NCBI RefSeq assembly: GCF_030247185.1
Contig: NC_080571.1
Span: 144,289,691 to 144,353,690 of the forward strand
Reading direction: 5' to 3'
Length of the DNA stretch: 64,000 bases
From: Malaya genurostris
Lineage: Eukaryota > Arthropoda > Insecta > Diptera > Culicidae
The notes under the pieces are model-generated. The model searched no databases, was not told the origin of the DNA, and saw nothing but the letters and a program-made list of their open reading frames with translations. A program made the position numbers and the translations under genes. Positions 56,099-64,000 of this stretch are shown in pieces. The first letter of the stretch is position 1, and the number at the start of each line of letters is the position of its first letter.

Positions 56099-59000
56099 GT
56101 TTAAAAAAAAACCATAAGGTTTTTTTCGAACAAAAGCCGACTTCTAATGCGACTACTTCTTCCTTAGAACCAGTTTCAATTCCGAGGGATGATTTTTCCA
56201 AAGGCCAGAGGAGCTCTCTCTCCCGGAATTGTATGATTCTAAAGCAGTGAGCCTGTCCATTTTCAGTCTCGTGCTCTTGCCAAAATATTTGTCAAAATCA
56301 GGTGCGATATTTTCCATCCATCATTCCCAAAACAACTGCGAAAGTGTAGCTTTCGAAACTGTTTACTATGCGTCAGAGTTTGAGACGGTCTTTGCATTGG
56401 TAGAGCAGAAATATTGATCGGAAACACAACAAATAACAGAAACTATCCGGAAGAAAAACAGACTAAATTTCACATTTTCTCCCCTTTTTCACTGTCACGA
56501 GAACGACGCTCGGACAAAACACCACTACTGTCACAAGAACGACGCTTGGACAAAACACCACTACTGTCACAAGAACGACGTTTGGACAAAACAACACTAC
56601 TGTCACAAGAACGACGCTTGGACAAAACAACACTACTGTCACAAGAACGACGCTTGGACAAAACTACACTACTGTCACAAGAACGACGCTTGGACAAAAC
56701 TACACTACTGTCACAAGAACGACGCTTGGACAAAACTACACTACTGTCACAAGAACGACGCTTGGACAAAACAATATTACTGTCACAAGAACGACGCTTG
56801 GACAGAATATTTTTAACCTTACTCATTCGTACGTCTCATTCATTGAATATAATTCATTCATTTTCATTCATTCTCAGTCACACTAACATTCATAAATTTT
56901 ACTCATTCGCACTCACTTTCAGACTGCATACTCATTCATATTCATGACACGCATAAAATAATTAAAACTTATATTATGGACGCTCTTAATTTTAATATTT
57001 TTCTTTTCGACTCTTTCCGAAGAGTCGAAAAGATACATAATTTTAACGAAATGTTTCACTCATTACGTACTTCTATTACTCGCTCAACTTGTGAGAGAAA
57101 ATCGACCGAAGCTACGCAGAATGAAACCATTTACGCTGAGAGTGTACAGTTGGCATCTAATCGGCGGGCAAACGTTATCCCGCCACCTTAGATACCACCC
57201 TGTCGTATGTTTGTTTATTTTCCGATCTGTCAGTTCTGCTCGTACATTACTGACCACTTATAGAAAACAACAAAAAGTGGGACTTCCGGTGAAACCCTCA
57301 ACGAGTGAACACGTCGTATCGTGTTAGTGCGGTGAAAATTCGAGTATTTCGCGAGAAAGAAAGGATTTTCATCCGTACTTCGGTGACTCCACGTTGTCAC
57401 ATAGCGAGGGTTTCACTTGTAGTCCAGTGAAAAGAAAGTCCATTGGACTATAAACGAAAGCTAACTGGCAATATAGCTAAATCGCTGTGCCATCAATCGG
57501 CGTCATCTCAAGTGAGGTGACGCCACCAGAAGTGAAGAAGAAGAAGAAGAACAACAAAAAGTGATACGAATTTGGATGGATACAGGATACAGGTAAGTAT
57601 TTTGTTTAATTATGTTAATTTGTTTTTATTTTCAGAGTTTGGAGACAGTGTTGCCTTTTTTTGGGAAAAGGATAGATAGCAGACGTGAAAATCCTTAATA
57701 TCTCCAAAGACGGTGTTTTGAAGAATATATATTATCTTCGCGTTAGCGAAATTGAAATGGTAAGTAGAATCCAGTATAACATTCTGGTTAATCTATTTAT
57801 TTTTGTTTCTATTATAGCACACTGTTCGCGTCCAGGCCGCTCCAGCCAGTCAATTTGGCAGAACGAAAAGCAGTGGCCCAGAGAAAATTATTATTCGTAA
57901 AGTCTAGTAAAAACCTGTCGGCTCGGTTACCTATAAAAACCAAATACAGTTTTTTTTCTGTGCAAATTATTTTTTTTAATTACTTTGGGAAACTCCTCTA
58001 TGTTTTAGGTTCGCCTTGCATACTATTTGTTTGCGTTACTACATTGTGTGTGTATACAAATTCGCCTTCAATCAAATATTTTGTAGCTCAAGAAGTGAAT
58101 TGTCTGATTGCCGAAAGTAGCTTTGATTTGATCAAAAACTATTCATGTCCGATTTTCCTATTATAATTTGACATCCTTTTAGGAAGATCAGGAATACATT
58201 TTAGAATTTTTTTTTTGATATTTTATTCCCAATTTATGAGAAACAAAACTGAATTTTTCTAATTAATTACACTGAAACAAACATAAAAACGATTAACAGA
58301 TTTTATGATGCCTAAAGTTTTGATATAATTTGACTTGAACGCAAAACTGAATGATGGTCAGCGTATTAATACAAGGAAACATAAAGGCTACGAAACATTG
58401 CATCGTTCAAAAAAGGCTTGTGAAAATACGTTTTTTTGATGAGCACTAGACAAACAAATAATGGTACAATGTATACATTTAGTAGGTGAATCTAATAATT
58501 TTGGAGCGCATAAACCCTTCGGTACAAACTATTTGCTCTTGGTTGAAGTCTAAACCGTTTTCGCTTACGCGTACGGTAGAGACCAAACAAGATATTGACG
58601 GAACGAGAAGTCAATTTCATTTTTACACTGACCAAATACTGCACATTCTTTGTTAAATATCTGCCAAGAAGCAATTCACTAGTTTGCCTAAATGTGAAAT
58701 TTGCTCTGGCCATTACACCAAATAAACGAAAAAGAACCCACGAAAAAAGTAAAACGGCAGAAAATTTCACACACGGTACAAAAATAAACAACTCCCGCTA
58801 GTGCCTACAATGTAGTAGTAAAAGTAAATGTCAAAATTTAGTCTGAGTGTATTTACCACTTTCAGGTAGAAATACATAAACGATACAAACGATCAATGTT
58901 CCCGCTCAAACCATAGCATTTGACGACGTGTCAGATGTAAGATTTTTCCTCATTCGCTACAATTCGCAAAAACAACATTCACAATTAATCCCACGAACAA

Positions 59001-59140
59001 TTTCCGAACACAATATCGACCTGATGACTACACGAATAATGAAATGAACCTAGTGAATTGAATTTTCTCCGGGAGACACGATGAAAAAAAGTGGTTTGCT
59101 TCTGGTCTATGAATCAAAGCACTTTTTTTTTTAATTTTTG
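56099..59140. other. internal region of the LTR element, noncoding
   Basis: Besides the 36-bp array, no coding motif on either strand. Around 57190-57560 the base composition is more balanced, with GAAGAAGAAGAAGAA near 57535. A minus frame at 58492-58791 is Arg-rich (TRKRKRFRLQPR) but unrecognised. Confidence 0.4.
56492..56815. repeat. 36-bp minisatellite, nine units, open on both strands
   Basis: Nine units of 36 bp (CTGTCACAAGAACGACGCTT core), starts at 56492, 56528 and so on to 56780. As the period is a multiple of three it gives 12-residue periodic open frames on both strands: minus 56470-56826 (unit SKRRSCDSSVVL, 118 aa, starting MSKVKNIL) and plus 56414-56947 (unit SQERRLDKTTLL). The minus frame is in the element's own sense. 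Confidence 0.9.
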
Positions 59141-59141
59141 C

Positions 59142-59153
59142 GTTGGGCGCCAA
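59142..59153 (-). promoter_or_regulatory. primer-binding-site-like sequence of the LTR element
   Basis: Minus strand TGGCGCCCAACG, two bases after the 5' LTR end (..CGAAACA|AT). TGGCGCC is a common start of tRNA primer-binding sites in LTR elements; the priming tRNA was not assigned. Confidence 0.5.
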
Positions 59154-60110
59154 TTGTTTCGTATGGTTTTGCCTATACACTACTGGTGGCTGCTTTTCAG
59201 CACCGGACCACCAGTTCAGGGTCGTTTATATTCTTGGTCACCGGAGAAATTTCACTCCACTATATTTGGGCGGACTTTTCTTCCCACCTGTGGTCACTGG
59301 GCGAATCGTTTGTGGCGGAAACAAGTAACAATATAAAACAAAATGGACGACACAGCTTGTATAAAGAAGAAAGACCGTACAATTTTTAACTCTAAACACT
59401 ATATTTAAAAAAAACACAAAAGAATATACTTTTTACTACTTGCGCAAGTTTATTCGTCGATAACTTCTTCTCAACACTCCGTTGCGGCCGTGATGATCGT
59501 TGGTCGACTTGATGGTTCCTGGCGACGACGAGCGGGACGGCACTGACTTCGGGGCGATGGGACAGCAACTCCAAATAAATCAGCAACTCGGCCTGTTTGT
59601 GGCGAAGGCCTATGTTCCGGAGAGTGATACTGCGCGCATTATTTTTTTTGTTTCACCGCAAAGCCACACACGTCGGGTTAAAGGCGAACAAATTCAACCG
59701 GTCAACTTTGTCTATCGCACTTTTCCCGTATCAAATGTTCGTGGGGCACCTTCGGCACGAAATACTGATCCCTTTGGATCCACTTAGTTAGAACATTTCG
59801 CACTGAAACGCGTTGTCACTTTTGGCGTGTGACTCGCTGCTGCGACCTTCACTCTTCCCGGTCAGAATAATACAAGCCCCCGCTCGTGGGTTTTCCCGCG
59901 GTTTTATCGGCTTGCTGTTCATTTTCCATCCCAATCCCACCGCCACTTTCAAAGCAGGCCACCCCGCATTTTATGCTGCGATGATGACGATGATGACAGT
60001 GTGTAGACAGATGACGGTTACAATGATTTATCGTTTTTTTTCTGGTTGGTGTCTTGGTTAGTGTTTGTACCTACTACACTTGTTTCCTTTTATTATATAA
60101 ATATGTAATA

Positions 60111-61106
60111 TGATTTGACAAGGGGAAAATCACTCTAAACTTTGTCTGAACTCAAATAAGTTTTACCGGGAGTAAAGTTTAGCAGGGATCTCGCTGGATT
60201 AGAATGGGATTAGAGAAGTCAGCCGAGATCTGGAAAAGCATTATTTTGACATAAGAAGCCGTAAACGTGGAAGCAGAGTTGCCAGATATTTTCATAGAAA
60301 ACTGTACTGCTTTGTATAAAAAATCTGTATTTATCTGTATTCACTAATGAAAGAAAATTTCGGAAAAAATGATGTTTAAATATGTTATTCCATTAGATTA
60401 TTGTTAATGAATGGCAAATGCAAGGAGCATTCCTTTATATCGTAAGTCCTTGCCGCACTGACAAGAGCATTCAACGACGAAATTTTATTGTTTTTGTTAT
60501 CAACCACAATTGAATTGAAAATCCATATACTTTTTTCGTTTGAAAATGATGACTTGGAATTCAAACGCCCAATACGCAACGTCAAGTCAGGTCATACAAC
60601 TTTTCAGTCTGACAATAAAGTTTCATGACGCCATGATTTCCTTGAACATGAGCTCAAATTGGTTTCAAATTATGATATAAATGTATTTCAGCGTTCATCA
60701 TTAAACAGCTGCACGAAAAAATGTTCATTTTAATATGGGCAATCAATCACGCTTAGACGGAAAAGTTTCATTATTTCTTTCTTACTTTTTGTGGTATCTG
60801 TATAAATCTGCATTTAATTTGAAAAATCTGTATAAAATCTGTACTCTGTATTAAATCTGTATGCGCATGTAAAAATCTGTATAATACAGATAAATCTGTA
60901 TAAATGGCATCTCTGCGTGGGAGCTCGAATGACAGATACACTTCAAACAAGATTAAGCAAAACTAGGTTGGATTAGTTTTAAATTACACAAGCTTATCTA
61001 GACTAGTTAGGATTAAATGAGATTAGAGAAGATTATTTTGGAATTACACGAGTTTATTAGTATGAGATTGTCTAGAGTTTAGAGTGATTAGCCCCTTGTG
61101 ATTTGA
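60111..61106. mobile_element. 980-bp nonautonomous hAT-type element
   Basis: The element is 60119-61098 between perfect 8-bp duplications TGATTTGA (single in the other LTR except for one substitution). TIRs: CAAGGGGAAAATCACTCTAA and, inward from the right, CAAGGGGCTAATCACTCTAA (2 mismatches). No transposase. Contains a second element. Confidence 0.85.
60266..60923. mobile_element. 642-bp nonautonomous hAT-type element, nested
   Basis: 60274-60915 between CGTGGAAG and CGTGGGAG (8-bp duplication, one change). Ends: CAGAGTTGCCAGAT on the left and CAGAGATGCCATTT inward from the right. The right side is rich in AAATCTGTATAA repeats (60795-60905). No coding capacity. Confidence 0.75.
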
Positions 61107-61416
61107 TGTATGAATGGTATTGAACAATAACAAAGATATATATAAATTGATGAATATAAATAAATGAATATTTTTGAATAAATAATATATAATTTAATAA
61201 TAAATATGTTGTAAATAAATGTAAATAAATAAATTTTGAATAAATAAATAAATAAATAAATATGTTGATAAATAAATAAATAAATAGAATAAATAATTGA
61301 ACAAGACCCTACTTATGACACCAACCTTTGCTATTGAGCAGAACTTAAACGTGACTCAAACATGTAAACACGGAGTATGAACGCGATTGACGTTTAAATT
61401 CTACTCAGACATTTAC

Positions 61417-64000
61417 TTTTTTATTCAATAACATATATTAAGGCACACTGCGTTAAGCTATAAGATGCCAAGGGCATTTTTATACTACTTAAAATTAGAG
61501 TAAATTAGAATCTTCACTTTCATGACCATATTTTCCAACTAATCATCGGTGGAGGCTGGTCGGTTGGTGACGTTGGTGCCTGGTGACGATGGTATGCATC
61601 GATGGTGGTTTCATTCTTCGTGTGGGTCCGCGGGAAACACCCCCGGGCAACAAGAACCCGGCGAGTGGCCCGCATGTTGATCGTCGACTCGGCCCTCCGG
61701 GGTGGTGAATTTTGCGGAAAAGAAGGAGTGAAACAGAGAGAAATAAATGTTGTTGAAAAAAGGGGTTAGAAAGCGAAATTACTTAGGTCAGCGAAAAGAT
61801 CTAATTAGTTCACGTCAAGATAGTGAAGAGACGAAAGAAGGGGGAGCAAAAAAAATTAGTGTCAGCACAAGATCTTGTTAGTTCCGAAGAAGATGGTGAA
61901 CAGATGTTGGATGAGGAGTTGCGAGCGGATGTTAGAATCATCGGAGGATAGCAGAACACAGATCAGACTTGTAAGTTGATGTTTTTTATGAATTGGTACA
62001 AGAGTGACATATAGGGAAGGTCTCGATGGGCCAAAACGTCTCGTACTGGAACCCCGGGTGATATACCTCGGGCCCGAAGGGAGTCCATTAGCTGCGATCT
62101 GGTGCCACAATACTCGGTACATGCCCAGACAATATGTTCAATGTCGTGATAACCCTTACCGCAAGTGCAGAGACCGCTCTCCACGAGGCCGATACGCCGG
62201 AGGTGTGCATTCAAGATGTGGTGATTAGACATGAGCCGGGACATCACACGAATGAAATCACGACCCACATTCATCCCTCTGAACCAAGGTTTCGTCGATA
62301 CCTTCGGGATAATGGAGTGTAACCATCGTCCCAGCTGCCCATTACTCCATGAAGTTTGCCAACTTTCGAGAGTCCTTCGACGAGATATACTGAAAAATTC
62401 GTTGAAGCAAATTGGTCTTTCGTAAATTTCACCATCTAATGCGCCCGCCTTGGCCAATGAGTCTGCCTTTTCGTTGCCCGGAATAGAGCAATGCGAAGGG
62501 ACCCAGACTAAGGAAATTTGATAAGACCGTCGAGATAAAGCTCTCAAGTGTTCCCGTATTTTCCCCAGGAAATATGGGGGATGCTTTTCTGGCTTCATTG
62601 CCCGGAGAGCCTCTATTGAACTTAAACTGTCCGTGACAATGAAGTAATGGTCTTCGGGCGAGGTTTCAATGATCCCAAGGGTATACTGAATAGCAGCTAA
62701 TTCTGCGACGTAAACTGAAGCAGGATCACTGAGTTTGTATGAAGCGGTGATGTTTTTGTTGAAGATACCGAAGCCCGTGGACCCGTTGAGATTTGATCCG
62801 TCAGTGTAGAACATCTTTTCACAGTTGACTGCTCTAAACTTATTGTAAAAAATATTAGGGATCACTTGAGGGCGCATGTGATCCGGAATTCCACGAATCT
62901 CTTCTCTCATGGATGTGTCGAAAAACACAGTAGAATCAGAAGCATCCAAGAAATGAGCACGGTTGGAAGCAAGCGAAGAAGGATTAATATTCTGAGCCAT
63001 GTAATCAAAATACAAGGACATAAAACGGGTTTGAGAATTAAGCTCGACAAGCCTTTCGAAGTTTTCAATCACCATCGGATTCAAGATATCGCATCGGATT
63101 AACAATCGATATGAGAGATCCCAGAATCGGTTTTTCAACGGTAAGACGCCCGCTAGGACTTCGAGACTCATCGTATGAGTCGACTGCATGCAACCTAGGG
63201 CAATTCGCAAACAACGATACTGAATTCTTTCCAGTTTAATGAAATGGGTGTTCGCGGCGGATCGGAAACAGAAGCATCCATATTCCATTACGGACAATAT
63301 CGTTGTTTGGTATAGCCTGATCAGGTCTCCTGGGTGGGCACCCCACCAAGTTCCGGTAATTGTACGAAGAAAGTTGATTCTCTGTTGGCATTTTTGTTTC
63401 AGATACCTAACATGACATCCCCAGGTGCCTTTGGAATCGAACCAGACCCCGAGATATTTAAATGTGAAGACCTGAGCTATGGTTTCACCCCCTAGTTGAA
63501 GCTGTAATTGTGCTGGTTCTGGTTTCTCCGTAGAGAAATCGATACCCATTTGAAGAGCCCATGTTGACAAGTTGTCGAGGGTATCTTGTAATGGTCCTTG
63601 GAGATCGGCAGCTTTGGGTCCTATAATAGCCACAACGCTGTCGTCGGCAAGTTGCCTTAGCGTGCAAGGTGTGTTGATACATTCATCAATGTTGTTCACG
63701 TAAAAATTGTATAAAAGGGGGCTTAAGCATGAGCCCTGAGGAAGACCCATGTAACTGAATCGTATTGTCGACAAATCACCATGCGCGAAATACATGTGTT
63801 TCTCGGACAATATATTAAACAAAAAGTTATTCAAAACTGGCGAAAGACCATGCTGATGCAACTTCTCAGACAGGATATTTATAGAAACTGAGTCGAAAGC
63901 CCCCTTGATATCTAGGAAAACTGATGCCATTTGTTCTTTACGAGCAAATGCCATTTGAATTTCTGTTGAGAGCAACGCAAGACAATCGTTCGTTCCTTTG
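61417..64000 (-). mobile_element. second I-clade copy, 3' half, running off the window
   Basis: The 3' end (T-rich TTTTTTATTCAATAACAT on plus, i.e. a short poly(A) on minus) sits inside the 5' LTR after CAGACATTTAC. Same family as the element at 23.2-29.2 kb. The 3' UTR (61417-61962) keeps the GC-rich block at 61624-61678 and AGATCTAATTAGTT near 61800. Confidence 0.9.
61963..64000 (-). CDS. I-clade ORF2, RT and RNase H part (partial)
   Basis: Open frame of more than 670 codons without a break, 5' end outside the window. RT: FLDIKGAFDSVS, GLPQGSCLSPLLYNFYVN, LADDSVVAI (near 63641). RNase H: FYTDGSNLNGSTGFGIF, AELAAIQYTL, TDSLSSIEAL, LVWVPSHCSIPGNEKADSLA. C-terminal C-x-C-x7-H-x4-C finger (LCTCGKGYHDIEHIVWAC). 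Compared with the first copy, about nine residues are missing in frame near 63520 (around the STEK segment), which may or may not matter for activity. This copy otherwise looks functional in the visible part. Confidence 0.88.
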   Translation of the reverse strand, partial: KGTNDCLALLSTEIQMAFARKEQMASVFLDIKGAFDSVSINILSEKLHQHGLSPVLNNFLFNILSEKHMYFAHGDLSTIRFSYMGLPQGSCLSPLLYNFYVNNIDECINTPCTLRQLADDSVVAIIGPKAADLQGPLQDTLDNLSTWALQMGIDFSTEKPEPAQLQLQLGGETIAQVFTFKYLGVWFDSKGTWGCHVRYLKQKCQQRINFLRTITGTWWGAHPGDLIRLYQTTILSVMEYGCFCFRSAANTHFIKLERIQYRCLRIALGCMQSTHTMSLEVLAGVLPLKNRFWDLSYRLLIRCDILNPMVIENFERLVELNSQTRFMSLYFDYMAQNINPSSLASNRAHFLDASDSTVFFDTSMREEIRGIPDHMRPQVIPNIFYNKFRAVNCEKMFYTDGSNLNGSTGFGIFNKNITASYKLSDPASVYVAELAAIQYTLGIIETSPEDHYFIVTDSLSSIEALRAMKPEKHPPYFLGKIREHLRALSRRSYQISLVWVPSHCSIPGNEKADSLAKAGALDGEIYERPICFNEFFSISRRRTLESWQTSWSNGQLGRWLHSIIPKVSTKPWFRGMNVGRDFIRVMSRLMSNHHILNAHLRRIGLVESGLCTCGKGYHDIEHIVWACTEYCGTRSQLMDSLRARGISPGVPVRDVLAHRDLPYMSLLYQFIKNINLQV

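Larger units (their letters stand above)
54699..61416 (-). mobile_element. LTR retroelement without recognisable gag-pol
   Basis: Direct LTRs (54699-56083 and 59155 to at least 61416), an internal region of 3,071 bp, a primer-binding-site-like TGGCGCCCAACG beside the 5' LTR, and a polypurine tract beside the 3' LTR. No protease, RT, RNase H or integrase motif in any frame of the internal region. This fits a large nonautonomous (LARD-like) derivative mobilised in trans. LTRs differ visibly, so it is not young. Confidence 0.65.
59155..61416 (-). repeat. 5' LTR of the LTR element, with nested insertions
   Basis: Parallels 54699-55990 in the same orientation: 59155-60118, then a 980-bp insertion, then 61107-61416. 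The last ~90 bp are cut off by the I-clade element starting at 61417. Confidence 0.75.

Noticed and set aside
56492..56815. CRISPR-like array of 36-bp repeats
   Set aside because: No spacers between repeats; a plain minisatellite.
57593..57903. Possible plus-strand small spliced gene (GT..AG pairs at 57593-57635 and 57760-57827, open frame to 57903)
   Set aside because: The first intron would be only 43 bp, the frame has no ATG start (begins at GTG after an in-frame TAG), and no known domain appears.

Overview
The window looks like intergenic heterochromatin-like DNA from a dipteran, most probably a mosquito. That is an inference from the mix of elements (I-clade, R1-clade, Loa-clade and jockey-like retrotransposons, a maT DD37D element, hAT elements) and from A/T-rich dispersed repeats of a kind I associate with culicine genomes. 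I recognise no single-copy host gene, tRNA, rRNA or CRISPR array. Nearly every base I can classify belongs to a transposable element or a dispersed or tandem repeat, many nested inside each other.

Layout. 1-2.7 kb: dead Ty3/gypsy integrase split by Rep-A, a dispersed repeat. 2.7-10.2 kb: degenerate Rep-B and Rep-E repeats, a deleted mariner with 28-bp terminal inverted repeats (TIRs), and a reverse Rep-A. 10.2-13.6 kb: Rep-A split by a 5'-truncated non-LTR retrotransposon. 13.6-16.7 kb: inverted-repeat-rich DNA. 16.8-19.6 kb: non-LTR relic inside Rep-B. 20.8-21.4 kb: jockey-type RT tail. 21.4-31.1 kb: a three-layer nest. An R1-clade relic is interrupted by Rep-A, which is interrupted by a nearly intact 6.0-kb I-clade element. 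31.2-34.6 kb: second R1-clade relic with a 400-bp 3' tandem array. 35.3-40.5 kb: Loa-clade element flanked by ~323-bp direct repeats. 41.1-45.4 kb: complete hAT transposon with an 8-bp target-site duplication (TSD) and an uninterrupted, spliced 635-residue transposase. 45.8-47.1 kb: maT element inside a non-LTR relic (to 49.1 kb) that also holds a MITE. 49.6-54.7 kb: relics, Rep-B tandem units and two Rep-A copies, one with a 122-bp minisatellite. 54.7-61.4 kb: LTR element with 1.4-kb LTRs and no recognisable gag-pol, its 5' LTR carrying two nested hAT-type nonautonomous insertions. 61.4-64.0 kb: second I-clade copy, running off the window.

Rep-A copies carry exact or near-exact matches to the 16-nt histone-mRNA 3' stem-loop (GGTTCT-TTTC-AGAACC), TATA-type promoter blocks, and a minisatellite of variable length between them. 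This suggests a mobilised piece of a histone gene cluster. It is the most unusual thing in the window, followed by the intact hAT element and the very long direct repeats around the Loa element.

The genes do not form a host pathway. They are independent mobile elements whose nesting gives a relative order of insertion.
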